Positions 54,942 to 64,000 of a DNA stretch of 64,000 bases are shown here, piece by piece; the first letter of the stretch is position 1; every line of letters starts with the position of its first letter. The notes beneath the pieces are model-generated. The model made no database searches, was not told the origin of the DNA, and saw nothing but the letters and a program-made list of their open reading frames with translations. The position numbers and the translations under genes are program-made. The stretch comes from Gracilimonas mengyeensis (GTDB lineage: Bacteria > Bacteroidota > Rhodothermia > Balneolales > Balneolaceae), in contig NZ_FXTP01000005.1 of the NCBI RefSeq assembly GCF_900182705.1, positions 124,001-188,000 on the forward strand, written 5' to 3'.

Positions 54942-55886
54942 ATGAAAGCAATTGGAGTAGATCTTGGCGGCACCAACATTAAAGCCGCCGTGGTGGATGA
55001 TAAACAAGGAATTGTAGAACAGGTTACAACCCCAACCCGGGCCAGCCTTGGCAAAGATTTTTTGTTAGACCGTATAGCTGAAACGGTGACCGGACTCGTT
55101 AAAAATCATGAGATTATTGGTATTGGCCTGGGCTTGCCGGGGATGGTCTCCAAAGATCAGACCACGGTAAAGAATCCTCCAAACCTGCCCGGATGGAAGG
55201 AAGTGAACGCTGCCGAAGAAATATCAACCCGCACCAACTTGCCCTGTAAAGTAGAGAACGATGCCAACATTGCGGCACTGGGCTCTTTGCACTTTGGCGT
55301 TGGGCAGCAGTTTGAGAGCTTCATCATGATAACGCTGGGTACCGGCGTGGGTGGTGGTATTATATATGACCGCAAATTGTTTAAAGGTACACAGGGAATG
55401 GCTGGAGAACTCGGGCATGTGATTATTGATTACCATGGACCTCTTTCAAATAGCGTAACCCGTGGTACGGTAGAAGCTTACCTGGGCCAGCGGTTTTTAA
55501 GCCGTTTTGCCAGCGACCTGATTTCCCAGAATCCTTCCAATCCCCTTTATGAACAGTTCGCTGATAATTTTGATGAACTGGAACCATTGGATCTGACCAA
55601 TGCTGCCAACGAAGGAAACGACCTGGCTATTGAGATTTTGGCCAAAAGCGGACAGCGACTGGGGTATGCCATCATCAATTATGTGCATATGATGGATATC
55701 AGGAAATTTGTTGTTGGCGGAGGCGTTGCAAAAGCTGGCGACCTGCTTTTTGAGCCTGCCCGCGAGATTATTGACAAGCACATGATGGAGCCTTTTAAAG
55801 AAGGCTTTGAACTGGTGTACGAAGATCTTGGCAATGAAAGTGCTTTGCTTGGCGCCTCAGGTCTTGCTTTTGATTCTTTTTCCTAA
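54942..55886 (+). CDS. ROK-family sugar kinase without the zinc-binding cysteines
   Basis: 314 residues. DxGxT phosphate loop GVDLGGTNIKAAVVD, VENDANIAALGS and GTGVGGGIIYDRKLFKG all present, catalytic Asp kept, and the GELGH motif is intact. The CxCGxxGCxE zinc motif that normally follows GELGH is replaced by DYHGPLSNSVTRGTVEAY. Probably a glucokinase-like enzyme whose sugar site is built without zinc. Ends 12 nt before lptD. Confidence 0.9.
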   Translation: MKAIGVDLGGTNIKAAVVDDKQGIVEQVTTPTRASLGKDFLLDRIAETVTGLVKNHEIIGIGLGLPGMVSKDQTTVKNPPNLPGWKEVNAAEEISTRTNLPCKVENDANIAALGSLHFGVGQQFESFIMITLGTGVGGGIIYDRKLFKGTQGMAGELGHVIIDYHGPLSNSVTRGTVEAYLGQRFLSRFASDLISQNPSNPLYEQFADNFDELEPLDLTNAANEGNDLAIEILAKSGQRLGYAIINYVHMMDIRKFVVGGGVAKAGDLLFEPAREIIDKHMMEPFKEGFELVYEDLGNESALLGASGLAFDSFS

Positions 55887-55898
55887 TTAACCGAACCC

Positions 55899-58574
55899 AT
55901 GCTTTCCGTCATCAAGACACATACAGGCAGATATTTTTTGTGTATGTGCTTTTTAGGGTTGATGACGGTTCCACTGCTGGCCCAACAGGTAGATACTACC
56001 GCTACAGCACCGATAGATACCAGCCGCATTCAATCGCAAGGACAAACCTCTGCCCCTCCCGGTGGACAAATCCCCGAAAATGCCGTGGAGTTTCAGTCTT
56101 CTGATTCGCTGATCATTGATTTCTCAGAAGGCAAAAAAGCTTTTCTATTTGGGTCTGCGCAGGTGGCTCACACCTCCGGCCAGCTGAATGCCGGTGAAAT
56201 CAACATGGATATTGAGAATAGCACCGTTGAGGCTAAAACCCTCACCCCGGAAGATACCCTGTCCCGACCGGTTCTGGTGCGTGAAAGTGATGAGATTAGA
56301 AGTAACCGGATTCTGTTCAATTACAAAACCAAGAAAGGGAAGTTTGAAGCGGCCGAGGTTCAAATTGCAGAAGGTCACCTTATTGGTTCCAAAATTAAGA
56401 ACGTGAGCGAAAGCGAGGTGTTTATAAAAGATGGCATTTATTCCACCTGTCCGCCGGAATATCTGTACTATTACATCCAAGCCAAGAAGATGAAAGTGGT
56501 GGACCAGGACGAGCTCTTTTTTGCCAATGCACGTCTTTACATTCTGGATATTCCTTACCCGCTCATTTTTCCTTTTGGATATGTACCCACCGACATTGAG
56601 CAAAAGCAATCGGGTTTGTTAACTCCAACTTATGCTTTCCAAAACCAGAATGATCGCGGACTGGGTTTACAAAATGTTGGTTGGTTTCAGTATTTCAATG
56701 ATTACATCACAGGGCAGGTGGATGGCGATATTTTTACTTCCGGGACTTTCCTCGTAAACGGACAGGTTCAATACCGGAATACCGACCAATACAACGGGTC
56801 GATACGCCTGAGTTATTCCAAAGATCAGGGCATGGAACCTACCGACCCGGGCTATACCGAAAGGGTGAATAAGAATCTGAATATTCAGCATAGCCAAACT
56901 ATATCACCTTATGCCAATTTGAGTGCCAGTATCAATCTGCGAACGGCTGATTACTATCGCAGAAACTCTTATAATATCGACGATCAGGCTGAAACCACCT
57001 CGCGTTCCAGCATCTCATACAACTACAGTCATCCTGAAAACCTGTACAATTTCAGCACAAATGCCCGTCTGGTTCAGGATTTTAGCGATTACTCAACTTC
57101 GATAGATGGTCCTGCCGCCAGTTTTCGTCTCAAAACTTTTTCTCCATTTAGTGGAAGAAGTGGCGGGGACCAGAATTGGTACGAGACTATTAACATCAGT
57201 TACAACAACAAGCTGCAAACCCGGTTTGATTACGATCCCATTGATGAAGACAGTGCGGAAGTCACCTTTTTTGAGGCTCTAACCGACCGGGATAAATACG
57301 AAGAAGCCACCGGAGATATCGATTACATTCAAGCAGGTTTTCAGCAGTCGGCCGGAATCCAGATCGGGCAGGTGATTCCCAGCCAGTTTCTGAATGTATC
57401 GGCCGGTATTAATTACAATGAATATTGGTACCCATCCACCATCAGGCAAGAATTTAACCCAGATTCCCTGAGAATCGAAACCCGCAAAGTAGATGGTTTC
57501 AGCACGGCCCGGGATTTTAATACCAGCATCAACTTTTCCACCACTATTTACGGCGTATCCAATCAAAGAATTGGATCTCTTCAGGGTTTTAGACACACCC
57601 TACGGCCTTCCGTGAGCTTTGGCTACCGCCCCGATTTCAGCAATGAAATTTGGGGCTATTATCGTACGGTTCAAACCGATACTTCTGGCAACACTCGTAA
57701 GTATTCTATTTTTCAGGATGAGGTTTTCGGAGGTCCGGGCCGGGGAGAGCAACGTAACATGAGCTTTTCGATTAACAATGTGTTTGAAACTAAAATTGTA
57801 AAAAGAGACAGTACCGGCGAAGTGAACGAGCGAAATATTCGGCTGATTGATAATCTTTCTCTTAGCTCCTCTTATAACTTTGCCGCCGATAGCCTGAATC
57901 TTTCTCCTCTCAGAACATCTATCAGTTCCAGTGCTATCGACGGACTTCGGTTACGGGCTTCTGCAAATTTCTCCTTTTATCAACTGGATTCATTGGGGCG
58001 GGAGTTCAATCGCTTTTTTATTGAAGATGGGAAAAAACTGGCACAGCTTCGCACCTTTTCGGTAACAGCCAGTACCTCATTTAAAGGCGGTGGGCGTGGG
58101 GTAGAAGTTTTCACACCGATTTATCGCCGACGCTACGATCCTTACAATCAGTCCCGTTTTCGTCCTATCGATTCTCGTTTTGGTCTGGAGCCTATCCCTC
58201 CTGTAAAATCACCCTGGAGTTTTACACTGGATTTTAACTACAGCTGGAATTACCGGTTTAATAATTCCCCCAATGAATCAGCCACGCTCCGCGCTTCCAA
58301 CATCTCTTTCAATCTGACGCCCAAATGGCGCTTTAGCACGGACATGGGGTATGATTTTGTGGCCATGGAATTTACTCCCTCCCGTTTTTCTCTGTCTCGA
58401 AACCTGGAGTGTTGGGATCTTTCCTTTCAGCTGAGTCCCTTTGGCGACAATCAGTACTACTTTTTCCGGCTTAGCGTGAACAGCGCTCAAATACAAAGCC
58501 TGTTCCAGAAATTACCGGTATTGAAGAATCTTGAGCGCAACTCCAGCGATACGGGCCGTGGGTATTACCGATAG
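55899..58574 (+). CDS. lptD: LPS-assembly protein LptD
   Basis: 891 residues. Signal peptide SVIKTHTGRYFLCMCFLGLM...AQ. An OstA-like N-terminal domain (about 45-180) is followed by a long beta barrel (about 240-880) with repeated Asn/Tyr-rich strands and C-terminal RDSSDTGRGYYR-like end (reads NSSDTGRGYYR). Inserts lipopolysaccharide in the outer membrane with LptE. Last gene of the run after divIC and the ROK kinase. Confidence 0.88.
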   Translation: MLSVIKTHTGRYFLCMCFLGLMTVPLLAQQVDTTATAPIDTSRIQSQGQTSAPPGGQIPENAVEFQSSDSLIIDFSEGKKAFLFGSAQVAHTSGQLNAGEINMDIENSTVEAKTLTPEDTLSRPVLVRESDEIRSNRILFNYKTKKGKFEAAEVQIAEGHLIGSKIKNVSESEVFIKDGIYSTCPPEYLYYYIQAKKMKVVDQDELFFANARLYILDIPYPLIFPFGYVPTDIEQKQSGLLTPTYAFQNQNDRGLGLQNVGWFQYFNDYITGQVDGDIFTSGTFLVNGQVQYRNTDQYNGSIRLSYSKDQGMEPTDPGYTERVNKNLNIQHSQTISPYANLSASINLRTADYYRRNSYNIDDQAETTSRSSISYNYSHPENLYNFSTNARLVQDFSDYSTSIDGPAASFRLKTFSPFSGRSGGDQNWYETINISYNNKLQTRFDYDPIDEDSAEVTFFEALTDRDKYEEATGDIDYIQAGFQQSAGIQIGQVIPSQFLNVSAGINYNEYWYPSTIRQEFNPDSLRIETRKVDGFSTARDFNTSINFSTTIYGVSNQRIGSLQGFRHTLRPSVSFGYRPDFSNEIWGYYRTVQTDTSGNTRKYSIFQDEVFGGPGRGEQRNMSFSINNVFETKIVKRDSTGEVNERNIRLIDNLSLSSSYNFAADSLNLSPLRTSISSSAIDGLRLRASANFSFYQLDSLGREFNRFFIEDGKKLAQLRTFSVTASTSFKGGGRGVEVFTPIYRRRYDPYNQSRFRPIDSRFGLEPIPPVKSPWSFTLDFNYSWNYRFNNSPNESATLRASNISFNLTPKWRFSTDMGYDFVAMEFTPSRFSLSRNLECWDLSFQLSPFGDNQYYFFRLSVNSAQIQSLFQKLPVLKNLERNSSDTGRGYYR

Positions 58575-58883
58575 GAAATCAGGATGACGCAGTGGAATCA
58601 TAGGATAATAAGATCAAAAATGCCTCGTCATTCAGAGGCTACCGCCGAAGAACCTTAGCCAGAAAATGCTTATCCGACGGCCATTAACTATACTGTACGG
58701 TTCACTGGGGATGGTTTATAAGAGATATGAGAGTGCGGCTCCGCAAAATGCAAGATCCTTCGGAGGTATCCTCAGGATGACACTATAGCATCAAATGGGC
58801 ATAAGGTATAAAAAATACCTGGTCCTACAGAATAAAGAACCCTCCGTCCCATACATTCAATATCAGCATTAATGTATCTAAGC
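58575..58883. repeat. Gap with AAGATCCTTCGG...CCTCAGGATGACA-type repeats
   Basis: Contains GGATGACGCAGTGGAATCAT, CGTCATTCAGAGGC, and CAAGATCCTTCGGAGGTATC followed by CTCAGGATGACA (near 58750-58783), words that occur widely in bacterial intergenic repeats. No gene and no terminator seen. Confidence 0.45.
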
Positions 58884-59492
58884 TCAGGAAATAAAATCCC
58901 GACCCAAACCTGCAAGATATTTCACTACGTACTTGCCAATCACATCAAACTCTAAATTGACCAAATCTCCCTCTGATTTATTCTTTAGGTTTGTATGCTC
59001 CCAGGTATAAGGGATGATAGCCACGGTAAAGGTGTTGCCTTCCTCCCGTGCTATAGTCAGGCTGATGCCTTCCATCGTAATACTGCCACGCCCTACAATC
59101 ATATTATTGAATTCATCGGGATATTGCACGGTGATAAGCCAGCCGGTTTCTTCTTTTTCAATTTCGGTGATGGTCCCTGTAGTATCTACATGGCCCTGCA
59201 CCAAATGCCCCTCAATCCCTTTTTCCAAAGTAAGGGATCGCTCCAGGTTTACTGCCTCGCCTTCCTCCAGGCTTCCAAGTGAGGTCTTCCGCAAGGTTTC
59301 CTCTACACTCTGTACGGTAAAAGTATTCTCATCAAAAGCCGTAACCGTATGGCAGGCACCGTTGATTGAAATGCTTTCATCCACATGACAAGTATCTGCA
59401 AAGGTGCAACTAATGACCGTTTCTTGTCCACCACCATTTAATGATTTGATGGATTCTACTTTTCCTGTTTCCTGTACAATTCCTGTAAACAT
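58884..59492 (-). CDS. ribE: Riboflavin synthase, alpha subunit
   Basis: 202 residues: two lumazine-binding repeats, N-terminus MFTGIVQETGKVES, SLTLEKGIEGHLVQGHVD and a second EGISLTIAREEGNTF unit. Dismutates two molecules of 6,7-dimethyl-8-ribityllumazine to riboflavin. 4 nt after ribD. Confidence 0.96.
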   Translation of the reverse strand: MFTGIVQETGKVESIKSLNGGGQETVISCTFADTCHVDESISINGACHTVTAFDENTFTVQSVEETLRKTSLGSLEEGEAVNLERSLTLEKGIEGHLVQGHVDTTGTITEIEKEETGWLITVQYPDEFNNMIVGRGSITMEGISLTIAREEGNTFTVAIIPYTWEHTNLKNKSEGDLVNLEFDVIGKYVVKYLAGLGRDFIS

Positions 59493-59496
59493 AGTG

Positions 59497-60624
59497 CTAA
59501 AAATATCCGGTTAATAACATGTCATCGCCTATCTGAGTCCAACTCACATTCTTCAGATCGGCAATTTCTTTCATCTTGAAGATTCCGATATCCATGATGG
59601 AGCGCGTTCCGCCTCCCAGAATCTTCGGTGCTATAAACAACTCCAGCTTGTCTACCAATCCCTGCCGCAGCAATGCAGAAGAAAGCTGCTGTCCGCCCTC
59701 TATCAAAATAGAAGTAATCCCTTCATTTCCCAGTATTTTAAAAGCTTGCCGCAAATCCACATGACCATCCATCTTCGGCACTTGCATGACCTGCCCGCGA
59801 AAATAGTTTTGCTGCATCATACGCAGCATGGGATCGGCATCGGTTGCCGAGGCTTCTTTATTCCAGGTTAGGATGATGGTCTTTTCTTCAAATTTATCAG
59901 AAAAAAGATTCAGCTCCCGGGGCAATTCATAAGGCCCGTCAATAACAATACGCTTGGGTTGCCGGCCGCTTACATGGCGTACGGTCAGGCTGGGATTATC
60001 TACCATAGCTGTGGTTCGCCCCACCAATACCGCATCGTATTCCCTTCGCCAGCGGTGCACTTGTTTGCGGGATGCTTTGCCGGTAATCCACTGTGATTCC
60101 CCGTCGGCTGCAGCAATGTAGCCATCGGCAGTTTGTGCTATTTTCAGGGTGATGAAAGGTCGGCCAAAGGTTTGATGGTGTACAAAAAACTCATTGAGTG
60201 CTTCCGCTTCTTCTTTCAGTACACCCGTATCAACTTCAATGCCTTTATTACGAAGATGGAGCAGCCCTTGGCCATCCACTTCCGGATTAGGATCTTTCAT
60301 AGCCACTACCACCCGCTTAATAGGCAGCTTAGCAAGCATCGGGGCGCAGGGCGGGGTCTTGCCATGATGGGAGCATGGTTCCAGCGTGACATACACCGTA
60401 GCGCCTTTCAGCTTTGAGGTATCCGCAACTGATTCTACCGCATTAACCTCCGCATGCGCTTCCCCAAATTTCTTGTGATATCCTTCGCCTATACATTCTC
60501 CATCTTCTGAAACAATCACGCATCCAACCATAGGATTGGGCGAAACGTAGCCTTTGCCTTTAGCGGCTAAATCCAGGGCTCTTCGCATCCACTGGATGTC
60601 AGAATTTTCGGAGGGTTTTGCCAT
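59497..60624 (-). CDS. ribD: Bifunctional riboflavin biosynthesis protein RibD
   Basis: 375 residues. Deaminase domain (about 1-145) with zinc ligands in HAEVNAV and PCSHHGKTPPCAPML; reductase domain (about 150-370) with ITLKIAQTADGYIA and ILIEGGQQLSSALL. Carries out the second and third steps of riboflavin synthesis. First gene of the ribD-ribE unit; no FMN riboswitch is seen upstream. Confidence 0.95.
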   Translation of the reverse strand: MAKPSENSDIQWMRRALDLAAKGKGYVSPNPMVGCVIVSEDGECIGEGYHKKFGEAHAEVNAVESVADTSKLKGATVYVTLEPCSHHGKTPPCAPMLAKLPIKRVVVAMKDPNPEVDGQGLLHLRNKGIEVDTGVLKEEAEALNEFFVHHQTFGRPFITLKIAQTADGYIAAADGESQWITGKASRKQVHRWRREYDAVLVGRTTAMVDNPSLTVRHVSGRQPKRIVIDGPYELPRELNLFSDKFEEKTIILTWNKEASATDADPMLRMMQQNYFRGQVMQVPKMDGHVDLRQAFKILGNEGITSILIEGGQQLSSALLRQGLVDKLELFIAPKILGGGTRSIMDIGIFKMKEIADLKNVSWTQIGDDMLLTGYF

Positions 60625-60684
60625 AAGCTCACTTTAACTTTTTGTTGCTACCCGAAAGGTAGTCTCTATTTTCCTGATTAAACA

Positions 60685-60713
60685 AAAAAGGGTGAGAAGA
60701 AACTTCTCACCCC
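60685..60713 (-). terminator. Terminator after ppiD
   Basis: Perfect 10-bp arms GGGTGAGAAG/CTTCTCACCC with a 3-nt loop, followed on the minus strand by T6. Confidence 0.9.
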
Positions 60714-60742
60714 AAATTCTTTACCAATTTAGTACGGCGTAC

Positions 60743-62515
60743 TTACTGGAGTAGTCGCGAACGGTTATCCACGATTTCGGCATCTTCTTTCAGCTTTTCA
60801 AGCCATACAGAGGAAAAAGCCTGGTTCTTTTCCTGTTCCAAACGTTGTCGTAGCGACTGACGTGTTTGAGGATCCAGGTTTGCAAGCTCAGCTTCTAATT
60901 TCTCTGTAACCTGAGCTACAAAGGCTGCGCTGTTTCCGGCAATAACATCAGAAGTAGCCCCTTCATCAAGAGCAAAAACAGCTCCGATAACAGCAGGCTC
61001 ACGTCCGGCTCCGGGAATAACTGTAGCACTTCCGCGGAGGTTTTCAGCAGTCCGCACTTCTTTGCCTGCAGCTTCAGCTAATGCATCTAAAGAGCTATTT
61101 GAAGCCAGCAGATCCTGTGCTTTCTCGCGGGTTAATTCTTTACGCCGTTCAATTTTCACCTGTGTTTCTACCTGAGCTTTAACTTCTTCAAATGGTCGGT
61201 AGCCTTCAGGAGTTACTTCAGTCACTTTCACAATTACAAAATCAGAATTCAGCTCAAGTACATCAGAAAGCTCGCCTTCATCAGCCGACTCCAGGAAATT
61301 CATAACCTGTCGGCTTGATCCCAAGCCAGAGATAAACTGGTTGCCTTTGGTAGCGGTGGCTTCACCTACTTCTAAACCGCGGCTTTCAGCTTCTTCTTCA
61401 AAACTGGTTTCTTCGGAAGCGAAAAATTCAAAGTCAGCTGCTCTGTCATTGGCATCATCAATAGTAGAAGGCAGTGCTTCAATGTTATAGCTCATGATCT
61501 GGAATTTAATCTCACCGTCTTGCTCATCTTCTTTTTTCAGAAGAGCTACCTGGCTGCCGGTAACAATTACTTCAGAAACTTCACCGGTATTCAATTCTGT
61601 AACCAGTTGATACTCTTCACGGATATCTTCAGGAGCTACAAAAGCAGATCGATAGTCGGTGGTTGAACCCTGGCGAATCAGGAACAGGGAATCATTTTGA
61701 GCCGCAGCAAAAGCTGAGCGTAAACCTTCAAGGTCTTCTACAATTTGAGCCGTATCTTCTGCGGTAGGCAGTTTGCTAAAGGTTACAAACTTAAGACGGT
61801 AACTTTCATCACGCTCGTAACGCTCCCGATTGGCTTCGTAGTAGTCTCGCAGATCGCTATCAGAAATATCTAATTGGTCTTCAGCAACCTCACTGTATGG
61901 GAAACGAACATAATTGAAAGTAACTGTGGTGTTTTCTCGCAAGTATGTTTGTTCTACTTCACGGTCGGTTACTTTAAGTCCGGCAGAAATGTAGTTATTC
62001 AGCTTTTGCTGGCGGCGCTGCTCGCGCAACTGCATTTCCAAAGCAACGGCTTGCTGAGAGAATTCGCTGGAGGAAAGTACCTGTTGAATAGCCTGACGGT
62101 CGATAGAGCCATCTTCACGGGTAAAATTCTGACGGATAACCGGTGCAGGATTATCTCCATAGACCATATCTAAAACTTCCTGATCGGAAACGGTAATTCC
62201 CAGTTCATCCATTTTCTGTCGCAACAGTCGGGAATTTACCAGCTCGTTCCATGCCTGGGTTTCGTAGTAGGCACGCATTTCCGGAGTCATAGAGTTTCCA
62301 GTTTGCTGGCTGTAAGCGTTGGAGTAATATTGAATTCTGCTTTGGTACTCCTCGTTGCTGATTTGGTCGCCATTCACACTTCCCAAGGAGGAAGGTCCGG
62401 CCTGCATTGCGTCAAAAAAGTTTACATCAGCCAGTACCCAAAGCAGCCCAAACGATCCAATCAGGATCCACAGGATGACTCCGGTGCTGTTTCTCATTTT
62501 TTCCATTACACCCAT
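60743..62515 (-). CDS. ppiD: SurA_N-containing peptidyl-prolyl isomerase (PpiD-like)
   Basis: 590 residues. One N-terminal membrane helix (about 13-30), a SurA_N_3 region (about 40-190), helical middle and a weakly conserved parvulin-like segment (about 340-450), then a C-terminal helical part. Periplasmic chaperone anchored in the inner membrane. Separate promoter between it and mlaD. Confidence 0.9.
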   Translation of the reverse strand: MGVMEKMRNSTGVILWILIGSFGLLWVLADVNFFDAMQAGPSSLGSVNGDQISNEEYQSRIQYYSNAYSQQTGNSMTPEMRAYYETQAWNELVNSRLLRQKMDELGITVSDQEVLDMVYGDNPAPVIRQNFTREDGSIDRQAIQQVLSSSEFSQQAVALEMQLREQRRQQKLNNYISAGLKVTDREVEQTYLRENTTVTFNYVRFPYSEVAEDQLDISDSDLRDYYEANRERYERDESYRLKFVTFSKLPTAEDTAQIVEDLEGLRSAFAAAQNDSLFLIRQGSTTDYRSAFVAPEDIREEYQLVTELNTGEVSEVIVTGSQVALLKKEDEQDGEIKFQIMSYNIEALPSTIDDANDRAADFEFFASEETSFEEEAESRGLEVGEATATKGNQFISGLGSSRQVMNFLESADEGELSDVLELNSDFVIVKVTEVTPEGYRPFEEVKAQVETQVKIERRKELTREKAQDLLASNSSLDALAEAAGKEVRTAENLRGSATVIPGAGREPAVIGAVFALDEGATSDVIAGNSAAFVAQVTEKLEAELANLDPQTRQSLRQRLEQEKNQAFSSVWLEKLKEDAEIVDNRSRLLQ

Positions 62516-62652
62516 AAAAGGTTACCTCTAAAAAAACATTATTTAAATTGCGATTTAAGCTACTGCAGCCTTCGGTTTTCAAGCTTATCAGTAAGCCTGC
62601 AAATATAAGCGAATGCCTAAGGAATTGAAAGGCGATTTAACCAAATTTTGCC

Positions 62653-63585
62653 CTAAAACACTTCAATCAACCGCATATGCTTCAGGTATCTTCCCGGATC
62701 GTCGTTTATATTTTTAATTAATTGGTTCAGATTAACTGAAAGGCTGTCCATATTATTATATAAAGACGGGTCGTTTACCATGCGTCCCAACGTTCCTTCT
62801 CCGTTATTAATTTTGCTGAGCACGTCGTTTAGTGTCTGGTTGGTTTCATTGAGTCCGTTGCTCAGTTTTTCAAGCTCTTTACTGGTAGCTTCCAGGTTCG
62901 TGATCATGGCGCTGAGATCTTCTTTGTTATCTGAGGTCAACTCGTCCATATTTTGCATGGTGCTTTTTGCGGCCACAATCATAGAATCCAAATCTTGCTG
63001 GCGCTTTTGGATCAAAGCATTCAGCGATCCGGTGGTATTCTTGACGTTCTGAACCGTTTCTGAAATTCCCTGCTTGGTTTCTTCATCCAGCGTGCTGTTC
63101 AAATTACTCAGAAATTCTTCCAGCCCCTGAATAGAAGAAGAGATATCTTCACTCAGCTTCTCCCCTTCTTTAGCAAAACTATCCATAATCCCTTGCTCGA
63201 ACACTCCCTTAATCTCCCCGCCATTGGTTACCAGCTCATTCGAATCAGACTTCTGGATTTCAATATATTTACCTCCCAGCACGCCACTTGATTTCAAAAT
63301 AGCAACTGAACCCTTGGGAATTTCATGTCCGTTTTCAATATTCAGGGTAACCCGGGTCGAGTCAGATGGCAGTAAATCCATCTTTTTTACACTCCCGATC
63401 TTGTAACCTTTCACATTAACAGGGTTTCCAGGGATCAAGCCTGGTACCTGGTTAAAGGTGGTATGAATAGTAATGGCCGTTCTGAAAAGCGGCACATCTT
63501 TCATAATACGATAGCCTACAAAAGCCACAATAGTAGCCACAATTACCGTCAATCCAATTTTTAATTCATTACTAACTTTAGCCAA
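62653..63585 (-). CDS. mlaD: MCE/MlaD-family lipid-transport protein
   Basis: 310 residues. N-terminal membrane helix (about 9-28), MCE domain (about 35-125, TTFNQVPGLIPGNPVNVKGY and GVLGGKYIEI), then a long coiled coil (about 130-290). Periplasmic component of a phospholipid ABC transporter. 17 nt after the ATPase gene. Confidence 0.92.
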   Translation of the reverse strand: MAKVSNELKIGLTVIVATIVAFVGYRIMKDVPLFRTAITIHTTFNQVPGLIPGNPVNVKGYKIGSVKKMDLLPSDSTRVTLNIENGHEIPKGSVAILKSSGVLGGKYIEIQKSDSNELVTNGGEIKGVFEQGIMDSFAKEGEKLSEDISSSIQGLEEFLSNLNSTLDEETKQGISETVQNVKNTTGSLNALIQKRQQDLDSMIVAAKSTMQNMDELTSDNKEDLSAMITNLEATSKELEKLSNGLNETNQTLNDVLSKINNGEGTLGRMVNDPSLYNNMDSLSVNLNQLIKNINDDPGRYLKHMRLIEVF

Positions 63586-63602
63586 AATTCTTCTCCTATA
63601 CC

Positions 63603-64000
63603 TTAATTTGGTTTTATCTGGTATTCGCTTGCTGTTATAAAATCCAGCAGTTGTTTGTTGTCGCTGTTTTGCATGTCATCTTTTTTACCAAACCAGCTTA
63701 ATTTCTGATCGTCCAGGAAAGCCACTGTTTCTGCTACTTCCAAAACGCTGTGCATATCGTGGGTAATCACAATGGAGGTAATATCAAGACTATCCGCCAT
63801 GGTGATAATGAGTTCGTTGATCTCGCCGGAAGTTTTGGGATCTAATCCGGATGTGGGCTCGTCATACAAAAGATAATCAGGCTTAAGGATAATAGCCCGT
63901 GCCAATCCAACGCGTTTGCGCATCCCTCCTGAGAGCTCTGCCGTAGATTTACTACCCACACTTTCTAGGTTTACCATATCCAGTGCTTCATGCACGTTGT
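63603..64000 (-). CDS. mlaF: ABC transporter ATP-binding protein, MlaF-like (5' end cut)
   Basis: At least 132 residues; the start is beyond the window. LSGGMRKRVGLARAII signature, LLYDEPTSGLDPKT Walker B and VITHDMHSVLEVAE switch His are present. Supplies energy to the MCE transporter; the permease (mlaE) should lie upstream. Confidence 0.93.
   Translation of the reverse strand, partial: NVHEALDMVNLESVGSKSTAELSGGMRKRVGLARAIILKPDYLLYDEPTSGLDPKTSGEINELIITMADSLDITSIVITHDMHSVLEVAETVAFLDDQKLSWFGKKDDMQNSDNKQLLDFITASEYQIKPN

Noticed and set aside
60625-60742. FMN riboswitch upstream of ribD
   Set aside because: The segment has only the ppiD terminator; no RFN-type conserved words were found.

Overview
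The window reads as chromosomal DNA of a Gram-negative, rod-like bacterium of the Bacteroidota/Rhodothermota/Balneolota assemblage, most likely Balneolota (my inference). Support: a secreted protein with a C-terminal type IX secretion (Por secretion) sorting tail, an LptD, TonB-dependent and PorT-like outer-membrane proteins, an MCE/Mla lipid-transport pair, a Bacteroidetes-type YidC, moderately low GC, weak or absent Shine-Dalgarno sequences, and a TTG...TAnnTTTG promoter in front of tRNA-Lys. I count 47 protein genes (two cut by the window ends) and one tRNA.

Layout. 1-14.4 kb is a signalling island, all on the minus strand: a cut multi-pass Cache-like membrane protein, a soluble PAS histidine kinase of the HisKA_2 type, a six-PAS kinase whose ATP-binding half looks degenerate followed 16 nt later by an intact GAF kinase, a stand-alone degenerate receiver, and a NarL-type regulator next to a 1036-residue membrane PAS kinase with a HisKA_3 core. 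14.6-24.3 kb is housekeeping: malate dehydrogenase, ABC-F ATPase, M28-PDZ peptidase with an enoyl-CoA hydratase-like gene, DUF2784, a DUF2911 lipoprotein, a FrnE-like DsbA and an MFS carrier. 24.7-29.1 kb holds a DEAD-box-derived protein with ruined catalytic motifs and the rpmH-rnpA-yidC cluster. 29.3-39.8 kb holds a stand-alone GIY-YIG nuclease, DUF3820, a TonB receptor behind a RR-HK pair, uvrA and a beta-barrel protein. 39.9-43.0 kb is a porin-DASS carrier-receiver operon. 43.6-50.6 kb holds DUF58, a serine hydrolase, a T9SS cargo protein, dinB and a probable toxin-antitoxin pair. 50.6-64 kb holds aroQ-HIT, a thioredoxin-like protein, tRNA-Lys, a secreted PLD-SNase-HhH fusion, a divIC/ROK kinase/lptD run, ribD-ribE, ppiD and mlaD-mlaF.

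Gaps between genes are unusually rich in dispersed, mostly palindromic repeats. At least six families recur inside the window: an 8-bp tandem repeat that starts on the stop codons of both uvrA and dinB and returns inverted downstream; a conserved frame enclosing a stem whose sequence changes while pairing is kept; a stem-plus-tail family (GATTGAGGTGAGG-like tail); a TAACGTGAGTTCGATAT head; a GTTCCAACGCAGAGCGT word; and a 250-260 bp direct repeat flanking the T9SS cargo gene.

The most interesting candidates are the DEAD-box-like protein in which Walker A Lys-Thr has become Glu-Asp and motif VI is lost; the kinase-dead-looking multi-PAS protein paired with an active kinase and a pseudo-receiver; the secreted triple-domain nuclease-like fusion; and the octamer arrays tied to two DNA-repair genes. 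All functional calls come from reading sequence and remembered family features; no search was run.
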